NCBI GenBank assembly: GCA_022578965.1
Contig: MU400842.1
Location: 1-32,749, forward strand
DNA length: 32,749 nt
Direction: 5' to 3'
DNA from: Xylaria sp. FL1777
Lineage: Eukaryota > Ascomycota > Sordariomycetes > Xylariales > Xylariaceae
Program-made: the position numbers and the translations under genes
Shown: positions 24,753-32,749 of the stretch, one piece after another
How the letters are laid out: each line of letters opens with the position of its first letter
Numbering within the stretch: position 1 is the stretch's first letter
Notes under the pieces: model-generated
Seen by the model: only the letters and a program-made list of their open reading frames with translations
Told to the model about the DNA's origin: nothing
The model's database searches: none

Positions 24753-27700
24753 CTATCGTGCCAGTCCAACACTAGGTCGTCTTCCGATCATAGTTTCGAG
24801 CTGAAGTAGGTCGATTGCGTACTCAGGTTCGCCCTCTAGAGTATCGCGGATATAGTCCATTGCTGTAATTGTCATCGACTTCGACGACTGGTTGTCTTCG
24901 CCAGTGCTAGGTGTATTCGCTTGTATTTCAACATGAGGATTAGCACCATGGAGTAACAAAGACTTGATAGCCGCAACCCATCTTTCCCGATTTAACATCA
25001 ATCTCTTGCTCGCATACGTCTCCATTAAGTGTGTCATGGTTGCACTTCCTCTAGAGAAGTAATGACGTCCTGCTCTTAGTGCCCTCAGCCACACCTGCTC
25101 GTCATCTCTCGGGTCTGCGCCAGCTTCATATAACACATCTAGCAGCCTGGTATCTGGCATATCATGGTGAAAGTCGAGATAATCGCCGCTCAAGCTTACA
25201 CAGGCGCTAAAACCGTCTCCTTTCGGACTGACGACGTATACGAGTAGCTCCTGTGCCTTCTTTTGTCTAGCCTCCCTATCAAGTTGATTTATTTTATATT
25301 GGACGTATCTGACCAGATTAGCCTGTACCACTAAGGAAAGAAAATCCTTGCGTTTGGGTGATTTGCCTGCAGCCATCGGTTCGAAACCAGCCCAGTGTTT
25401 TCGTAAAAGTCCGGGCAGCTTTCGATCGTACCAGTCCGGATCCTCAACTAATGGCTTGTGCTTATTTAGGGCCGCAATCCAGGCGCGCTGGTTCGATGCG
25501 TCTAGTTCGTCCAGGATTTGAGCGTACATTTCAACATTCTTGGTCTCTGCGTCGATTCTCTCCGCATAGCGCAAGGAGTTCGCAACAATAAGCCAGGCAT
25601 CTGGTCTAAAACGAATATTTGGCCACGTAAGAACCGGAGGCTGAATAGTCTCAAAGGCCTTGAGATGTCTTACACACCCACTGAGCAAGGCAAAATCAAG
25701 ATCGATATCATCTACTTGGTGAATACTGGGTAGACGCTTCCAAATATCATCACGTCCTACCCATTCTTTCGTAGTTTGATGATTGAACACTACGCGGCGA
25801 GCTGTCTCGGGGGTGTCCGCTGCAGCTTTTGTTTCGGCTTCCAGAAGACCGACGCAGCATATGCGGAGACGACGTTGCATTTGATCGGTCAACTGTTGAA
25901 GCGTAGCCTTGGTGAATGGCCTCAGAGTGTCCTGGACAACTTTGAGTTCGTTACGGTAAGGATCCAGGTACCCCTGATCAGCCAAGGCAAGAGTGATAGT
26001 GCTTGGAGGCTGTTGGGCTCTTAAAACAAGATGAAAGATGCGACAAGCATCATTTTGATCTTCAGGTTTGAGGTTTTCTATCATGCGCATATATAACCCC
26101 TCAGTCCCGCCGAGTCGAGTTGGTAGGGAATTCAAGGTAGACCGCAAAGTGCGAAGACTTCCGTCAATGACCATATCGAGAGCGAGCCGAGCCCATAATA
26201 TGTCACCCTCACTTTTTTTCGCTAATTCGGCACATAGGTTCACTGTGTCAGGGAGTCCCGGGGCTTCATCTTCTAGACGACCAGCTATGTATTCGGCAAT
26301 AGCTTTTTCGGTGTGCTCCTGAAGCTTAATTCTGGGGAATCCCTCGAAAGCTTCCTCAAATACGGGAAGCTCGCGAGAGCTAACAACAAATTTTATGATG
26401 TCTTTGTTCGCCATGCTATTAATCAGCTTAGCAACTTCAGTGTGAGAGTCCGTCCGCCATTTGCTGCGTCCCCAAGATTCGTCGCCTTCTTCCTTGTCAT
26501 ATTGAACTTCAATATCTCCAGGCTCGTAGTGGTCTTTTCGTTCCATTATGCGATACTCGTCAATACCATCTATAAAGATCACCATCCTGAGCTTCTCTGA
26601 CATCTGTGAGAATAAAGAATAGAAGCCTTGATTGAGGTTCGTTGTGTTGGTAAACTGGATTGGTGGAGGCCAAGGGCAATCGAAGAAACTTGGGAAGGCG
26701 ACTTTGATGAGATCACGCCTTATCGACAAGATCTGGTATAATACGCTTCGGAGAAAGCCTTCGTACGTTTTTTGGATTCGATTGCCGCCTTCAAACATGA
26801 AGAACCTGGCCATGATCAATTCGCCACCCCTACCCCATCCTTGAAGTAGTTCTTTTCTCATGTCTTCGGATTTCCAAGCGTGTTTCATTAGCGTGGATTT
26901 GCCGGAGCCTGCCTTTCCACTAATCCATAGAATAGGATCCGTAGAAGATAGGAATGCATTGAATGGTGAGATCTTTGGTGATAATATCCATTCACAAGTT
27001 TGGCCATATGCTGGGTCGATACGTGATTCCCTCTCCATCATAGTATCATAGTACAAGGCGTTGAGGATATCTATTTTGGCAAATCAGTCAATCCTCCACA
27101 TGAATATTTCACGAGCCTGACATTGGTGGACACATACCTTGATTACGTGGTTCTTGCGCTTCCACTTCTGCTTGAGAGGGACCCGAAGTAATTTTTTTTA
27201 TATGTGAGAGGATTCGTAAATAGCCAGCGTCGTCCCTGCTCTTGAATCTACACAGATCCAGGTGGTTCGCTTGTATTTCATCCTTCGTTACGTTGAAGTT
27301 TTCGTATACTACAGCGTCTTTTGGCACCATGGTCTGCATTGTGCCTTTCCCCAGCTCCACCCCGTTGGCAACACCATTGGCATCTTGGATTGTGTCAATC
27401 GACGCAGTAATCGTTGTCGGTAGTTTCTCTCTGATGCAGACGACCTTGATATCTCGCGAAACCAAAAGAAATGTGCTGTGTTGTGTCTCGAGGAGTTGGT
27501 TACTGTCCCGGAGCGCTCGTAAAAGTGTGGGTGCAGGCATGGAAGGCGAAAGAACAGCTGTCGCAGCGACACAATCACCCAGAGTTCGCTTGCCGCTCCT
27601 CGTGTGTGGAGTTGCTAGGAAGATGCATCCCACTGTGCGGGGGTAGACATTGCCCAGCTCCGCGTGAGCACCATAGATCCGTGATAGGGCCGCGGTGACC

Positions 27701-28173
27701 AATGCCTCTTTGACCAGAAGACCTCCCAATCCGTGACACACGAAGATAATGGGGCGCCTCGTTCCCGCCCGGACGCGTGAGATATCGGTGAGAAGAGTTT
27801 CGGCCTGTCCAGCCATTGTGTCACCCGTACTCAACGAGCTAGTCCATCCCCAGGAGATAATTCGGGAGTTAGGCACATCCTGTCCTAACAGGTCGCGAAT
27901 CCAGCATACACCTCCCTTAGTATAACTAGTTAAACGAGATCCGAAGAGCCCATGAACGAAGACAATGTCGATACCCTCCTCCCCGGGCTGAATACCGTCG
28001 TGAAGTATGCATGGCCCCCTCCCGTCGGCGCTATAAAGTGTTCTCTCACGGGAACTGCCAGCCGAACTACTCGTGCGGCCGACACGATCTAGGCGGGGTC
28101 CCTGAAGAGTGTCCCGTGAATCACGACCGCCGGCACGAGTAAGGCGAGCAAGCGTCTCCCTAATCCGCTGCAT
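24753..28173 (-). CDS. Hydrolase-NACHT NLR-like protein with nucleophile replaced
   Basis: Two exons, 28173-27138 and 27070-24753, with a 67-base intron (donor GTATGT, phase 1), give 1,117 residues. The N-terminal alpha/beta-hydrolase domain (about residues 60-330) has IDIVFVHGLFG, LATPH and QANHLDLCRF (His304). The nucleophile elbow reads CHGLGG with Gly148 where GHSLGG is expected, so the usual serine is absent. After the intron comes the linker seen in this family (ILNALYYDTMMERE, then TCEWIL) and a NACHT domain with Walker A GKAGSGKST (397-405, Lys403) and Walker B VIFIDGIDEY (Asp513), plus a sensor-like VVSSRELP. The C-terminal half is helical with no clear repeats, except two ankyrin-like words (LLDVLYEAGADP and IKSLLLHGANP). 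Fungal relatives are STAND switches in non-self recognition, and that role is inferred here. A short upstream ORF overlaps the ATG. The two exons could be called as separate genes, but the splice joins the domains in frame. Confidence 0.88.
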
Positions 28174-28180
28174 GGTTCAT
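28160..28180 (-). promoter_or_regulatory. Short uORF overlapping the start of the second NLR
   Basis: An ATG at 28180-28178 lies seven bases before the main ATG at 28173, in a different frame. It opens a six-codon reading frame that stops at 28162-28160, inside the main coding sequence. If the leader includes it, scanning ribosomes would meet this ATG first, which would lower translation of the NLR. Confidence 0.4.
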
Positions 28181-29499
28181 TGTCAGTAATGTCGATTTAA
28201 TCGAGGTTACAGCAGAAAGGCATATGAGAACAATTTATTCGTGTATGGTGATGGACGGATGTGAAGTGTGTTAGGGCTGCTGAGTTGCATTGCCTCTGTC
28301 AAAAATGCTCGTTTATTTGTCGACCGGTAGGGGAACGTATTTGGACAAGGGCCGGACTTGTGACCGTTGCATCCGGGACATGGTGTTGACATGGTGTTGA
28401 CATGGTGGTCCCATGTCATTAATAGACTATGTACTCTGTAGGGTAGTGGATAAGCAACAGGGGTGGCTTGGTCTTCGGCTACGCACCAGTGCAGCTTTTA
28501 GCCCAGTTCACTACAGTATCTGCTCGTTACATGTATGAGAACCATATTCAAGAATCCGAGGTTGGATGGGCACTTTAAAATTGGCGTAAAATATTTGCGA
28601 AAGCGTGGATCTACAAGACGAAGAAAAGAGGCGATACGACTACAGCACGTCGGCGGCTACTCATTTACTCGAGGACTTTTTAGTGCGCACTCCACTGTTC
28701 TCTAATCAACTTCTCTATCCCTGTTGTATCATGTCATCCCGCCGAAAAGGACCAAATGCGGCGGGTAACGTAAGGCTCGCGCCGTACCAGTACACGTGTA
28801 CACTGGAACGAAGCACACTTTATTTGGAACGGTTACTTAGACTATTGTAGCTACATTATGTAATAGGTCTTTACCTTATGCTTGGTGCCCTAAGTACTGT
28901 GGATACTAACTAACAATACTCGAGCAGGTGTCATGATATAACAAGAGCTAAAACTACGGCTTAAAAAATGTGCTTGAGATCCCGAACCTCTTTTGACCTC
29001 CTTGAAAAGTCCCAGGAATAAGACAAGGAATACCACTCATAGTGTAAGTAGCTCTATTGATGCAACGAATCATCTGGAGTAGCTTAGCGATGCCATCAAT
29101 GTGCCTTAGCGTAGTTTTAAGAACTAGCTAGTGAAGCCGAGATATCGAACGTTTTTTATAGCCACTACCGAGGCGCTATTCCTTAACATACATCACGTAC
29201 GACCTTGACCTATTGCATATAACACATGATGGCATACACGCATGCCAAACCAACAGGATGGGTAACGCCAAGACGTTGAATGATTGGCTCGGCCCGTGCA
29301 TGACTTTTCTATATATAAATGGTTATACGTAGTAGTAGTAGAGGCTATTGATGTTTTGGAAGACAGAGTTTAGATGTGATAGCTTTAGCAGCAACTACGC
29401 TTGCAGTGAATGCAACTAATGCTTGTGTTAAAGACGACTGTCAGGTAAACTAGAGCCAATTGGGGCTTAAAAAAAAACCAAAGAAAAAAACATGCGAAG
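28181..29499. other. Intergenic upstream of the second NLR
   Basis: About 1.3 kb with no supported gene. It contains the small palindrome TCGATTTAATCGA at 28192-28204 close to the NLR start and the short tandem repeat listed separately. The open stretch at 28605-28850 has no protein-like character. Confidence 0.45.
28377..28407. repeat. 11-base tandem repeat, about three copies
   Basis: The unit GACATGGTGTT occurs twice exactly and a third time nearly so, within 240 bases upstream of the second NLR start. A minisatellite-like expansion is the simplest reading. Confidence 0.7.
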
Positions 29500-29560
29500 T
29501 ACGGAGTAAACTTTTGTACTGCGTATATGCAAGAGAAAGAGGGTTAATGCATACTCCGTA
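29500..29560. repeat. 9-base inverted repeat beside the right repeat boundary
   Basis: TACGGAGTA at 29500-29508 and its exact reverse complement TACTCCGTA at 29552-29560 enclose 43 bases and end two bases before the right AT block. It could be a very small MITE remnant or part of a degraded transposon end; no target duplication was recognised. Confidence 0.45.
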
Positions 29561-30297
29561 GAATGTGCCTTTTGAATACTGGCCTAGAACTTTGTAATTA
29601 TTACGTAAAGTTAGGTCTATACTTAAAAAAGTAGATATTAAAAGAAAAACATCTTTTAAGTATAATACTAAAAAACTATATATAAATATTATTAATTTAA
29701 ATAAAGCTAATTTGTACTTTTTAGGTTTTTATATAGTAATTATTGCATAATATATATTATAGCTTATATTATTTAAAAGCTATAATTATTTCTTTTATTA
29801 AATAGTTATTTTAGCTATTTATAAAAATAAAGCTATTTATAAATGCTTTTTAATATTTATACTATTAACGCTTTTAATTTTTGTTTATTTTTTTTTAATA
29901 TATGTTTATTAATATATTATAAACTTTTTATTAAATAGCTATTTTTACTATAAGCTAAAAATAAATTATTGCTATTATATTTATTAAACAACGTTATTTT
30001 TTTAAAGCTTTATAGTTTATATATATTGTTATAATAATAACTTATAATAATTTATAAGCTATTATAATATAGTTTAAATTTATTAGCTTATTATTTAATA
30101 CATAAAACTTAATTGCTAGTTTTATAAGTTTTAATTAAGCTTTTTTTTTTTTATAAATAAGCTTAAATTTAATTTTTTAATGCTTTTAAATTACTAAAGT
30201 AATTATATATTAATAGTGCTTTATAGTTTTATACTAAATATTATTAAAATTTAATTTTTTTTTGTTTAAATTTTTAATATAATTAGCAATTTTTATA

Positions 30298-30490
30298 TGT
30301 CATGACTAGGCTACTCAGGTACCTCAGCACATGTCACAGGTTACATGTATATATGGGATATCCTTCCCATACCCATTTCATGGGAGTTTCCTCCCTTCTT
30401 CAAGCTTTAGTCTTGTTAGATACCTACTATGAGACTAGAGATATATTGACTATTGTACCTAACCTTTGATGCTTCATACCTCCCGTGACA
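30298..30490. mobile_element. 193-base LTR (complete, solo-like)
   Basis: A block of normal composition begins TGTCATGAC and ends CCGTGACA, giving the TG...CA ends and the 5-base terminal inverted repeat TGTCA/TGACA of a retrotransposon LTR. Its first 91 bases are repeated exactly at 32659. The flanks are TTATA on the left and AAATG on the right, so there is no target duplication. It sits where the right AT block lacks about 1.54 kb present in the left block. No primer-binding site or polymerase remnant was recognised, and the superfamily is not determined. Confidence 0.8.
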
Positions 30491-31290
30491 AAATGCTTTT
30501 ATTTTTATAATAGTTTTAAATATAAGCTGCTTTTATACTGCTATAACTTTTATTAAGTTTACTTTAATATTATTGCAAAAAACATTAAAACTAAAAAAAA
30601 TACTAAAATTTATAAAAAGTAATATTTTTAATATATTAATTATTATATTATACTTAATTAATTATATAAATAATAAATAATAGCGCTTATATAGCTATTT
30701 TTTTATTTTAGCTTAAATATAAATATTATTAAGTAAGTTAGCTAACTACTTATAAAAAAGTTTAATTATTTTTTGTATTAATGCTTAAAATGTTATTAAA
30801 ACGTTATAAAGTTTAAAAAGCATTATTATTTACTTATATAGCTTAAATAATATAATAAACGCTATTTTTTTACAATATAATTTATATATAATAATATATT
30901 AAAATTTATTTTTTAAGTTAATAAAAATATATTATTAACACTTTATAGCTTATTATATTTAGTTTGTTATATTAAGTAATAAATAAGCTTACTTTTTTGT
31001 TCTTTTATTAATTTTGTAATAATTATAACAAAAACGCTATATTACTAATTTATTATTTTTATTAAGCTTAGTAATTATATTTAGCACTTTTTTTAAAATT
31101 AATAGTGCTAATAAACCTTATAGCTTTATGCTTTTTTTAATATAAATATCTTTATATACATTTATAAACTTATATAATGCTTTTTTTTACATTAAGCTAT
31201 ATTTTTATAATAGTAGTTTAACTAGCAAACTATTGCTTATATTAATATAATGCTTTGTTTTAGTAATAGTATTAGTTTTTTGCTTAAAGT

Positions 31291-31541
31291 TACGCTCCAT
31301 GGCCCATGGGGGCTACGGGCTGTACGTATATTGTAAATATTGTATAATTAGTATGTGGTGTGGTAGCTGCAACCCCATTGCTGAGTAAGCAGCCCACCAA
31401 CCACCCCACCGGATCTAGCCCACTAGAAAAAGGTCTACGCTGCAACCTGGCTAGCCGAACCACCTTTACTTCTTTAGCTAATAATTAAGGTGTATTCCTA
31501 GTTAATACTATACATCACCGCAGGATTGCAACGTTGTAACA
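31291..31541. mobile_element. 251-base MITE-like insertion with 8-base target duplication
   Basis: A normal-composition block lies between two copies of CTTAAAGT (31283-31290 and 31542-31549). The matching site in the left block has one CTTAAAGT (read on the minus strand), so this is an occupied site and that an empty one. The insert is too short to code for a transposase. An 8-base duplication suits hAT-type elements, but the terminal inverted repeat is weak (GTTAC at one end, GTAAC at the other). It lacks RIP-like AT enrichment. Confidence 0.75.
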
Positions 31542-32658
31542 CTTAAAGTAATTAAACAGTTTAAAAAAGTTTTTTATATAATAGTTTTAATATTTAGCAA
31601 TTTATAGTTTTTTTAAAGTATTTTTATGTTATTTAATAGTTATAATATAATACTTTTTGTTAGTTATATTAATAAATAAGTACTTTATTAATTATATTAA
31701 AAAGCTTTTTTTAAACTTAAATAGCATAATAACTTTATAATTATTTAAAACAGCAAAAATGCTTTTTTATTTATAAAAAATCTGTTTTTTAATAGTTATA
31801 TTACTTAAAAAAGTATAGTTTAATATTATATTTATTATTAATGTTTATATTTTTAATATATTATTAATAATTATAAAATTTGCTATTATTTTATAATTTT
31901 TAATTATTTAAAGTTTTGTTTTATTAATGTTATATATTATGCTTTATTTTTATAACTAATATAATGTTAGCTTAAATACTAAAAATTATAAAATATAATA
32001 ACTAATATAATTATAGTTTTAAAAAATAGTAAATTTATAACTATTAGTTAGCTTAGCTAAAAAAAAATTATAATAATTGCTATAACTATTTTTTAATTTT
32101 TGTTTTTTATTAAAGTTTTTTTAGCTTTTGCTTGTTTTAATTAATAAAACAAAGCTACTTTAAGCAATATTAAAAATTTTAATAAGTTTTTTATTAATTA
32201 TATTATTTTTAAAACAATTAATAAAGCATTACTTTATTTTATTAGCATTATTTTTATTTTTAGCATTATTTATAATAAAAATGCGTTTAAAGCTATTAAT
32301 TAAAGCTTTACTTTTAAAAGTTTTATATTTATTTTAAACTTTATTAAATTTACTAAAAATATTGTTATAAAAAAGCTTGCTTTTAATTATTATAAATTAG
32401 CTAATTTACTTTTTTTAGTTTATTTTAAAGTTTTTAAGCTATTTAGCTTTTATTTTATAGTTTTTTATATAATAGTTAATTTTGCTATAATTAAAACATT
32501 TATTTTATATTATTTAAGCTATAAATCTAGCTTTAAATTAATTATTTTTATATTTTATAATTTAGTTTATTTTTTGTTTATTAGTTTTAAAGTTTAAAAT
32601 TATTAATATTAATAATATTTTAGTATAATTTATTAATTAAATTTATATTATGCTTAAT

Positions 32659-32749
32659 TGTCATGACTAGGCTACTCAGGTACCTCAGCACATGTCACAG
32701 GTTACATGTATATATGGGATATCCTTCCCATACCCATTTCATGGGAGTT
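32659..32749. mobile_element. Second LTR copy, cut by the window edge
   Basis: The last 91 bases are identical to 30298-30388, in the same orientation. It may be another solo LTR or the far LTR of an element whose interior has been replaced; the interior between the two copies aligns to the left AT block, which favours independent insertions. Confidence 0.85.

Larger units (their letters stand above)
29563..32658. repeat. Right AT-rich RIP-like block, inverted copy of the left block
   Basis: The sequence starting ATGTGCCTT at 29563 matches the reverse complement of the left block from 6844 downward. The match runs to 30297 (left about 6107), is interrupted by an LTR, resumes at 30491 (left 4562) and continues to 32658 (left 2654). 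A 251-base insert with an 8-base duplication interrupts the second part; without it both copies measure 1,909 bases by my coordinates. About 1.54 kb (left 4563-6106) is missing from this copy. No gene survives. Confidence 0.88.

Noticed and set aside
24753..28173. Two separate genes, a lone hydrolase and a lone NACHT protein
   Set aside because: A good 67-base GT-AG intron joins them in frame, and the joined linker (ILNAL...TCEWIL) matches the usual hydrolase-NACHT connection.
30298..32749. A complete LTR retrotransposon with interior 30491-32658
   Set aside because: The supposed interior aligns to the left AT repeat base for base in length (1,909 bases after removing the MITE-like insert), so it is pre-existing repeat DNA and not a retroelement body.

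Overview
The window looks like filamentous ascomycete (Pezizomycotina) nuclear DNA. The reasons are short introns (39-73 bases, GTATGT/GTAAGT-type donors, CTAAC-like branch sites), NLR-like genes joining an alpha/beta-hydrolase domain to a NACHT domain, a multi-membrane-span GT90 glycosyltransferase, and very AT-rich, RIP-like blocks. I cannot name the species.

Layout. Bases 1-6844 are an extremely AT-rich, coding-dead repeat. Bases 6845-29562 form an island of normal composition holding four intact-looking genes and one decayed gene. Bases 29563-32749 are AT-rich again. Read on the opposite strand, the right block is the same repeat as the left one: 29563-30297 matches left 6844 down to about 6107, and 30491-32658 matches left 4562 down to 2654. 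The island is therefore bracketed by inverted copies of one RIP-degraded element, each presenting the same end to the island. The right copy also carries a 193-base LTR without a target duplication, sitting on a 1.54 kb deletion, a second copy of that LTR cut by the window edge, and a 251-base MITE-like insert with an 8-base target duplication. None of these three inserts looks RIP-mutated.

Genes in the island: (1) a decayed minus-strand gene at about 7375-8135; (2) a plus-strand seven-exon gene at 8506-16482 whose frame can be followed for about 2,531 codons, with order hydrolase - NACHT - ankyrin repeats - hydrolase - NACHT, i.e. two NLR-like proteins fused in tandem; (3) a minus-strand three-exon GT90/CAP10-like glycosyltransferase (17295-19969); (4) a minus-strand YqjM-type old yellow enzyme (21722-22981); (5) a minus-strand two-exon hydrolase-NACHT protein (24753-28173) whose hydrolase has glycine in place of the catalytic serine.

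How they may work together: the two hydrolase-NACHT genes resemble fungal NLR/STAND proteins, in which an N-terminal effector (here a SesB-like alpha/beta-hydrolase) is controlled by a nucleotide-binding NACHT switch, in non-self recognition or regulated cell death. The most unusual content is the double NLR, a second NLR with a dead-looking effector, and the inverted-repeat frame around them. The glycosyltransferase and flavin reductase look like ordinary genes, and nothing in the sequence ties them to the NLRs. Exon models were made by eye and need transcript support.
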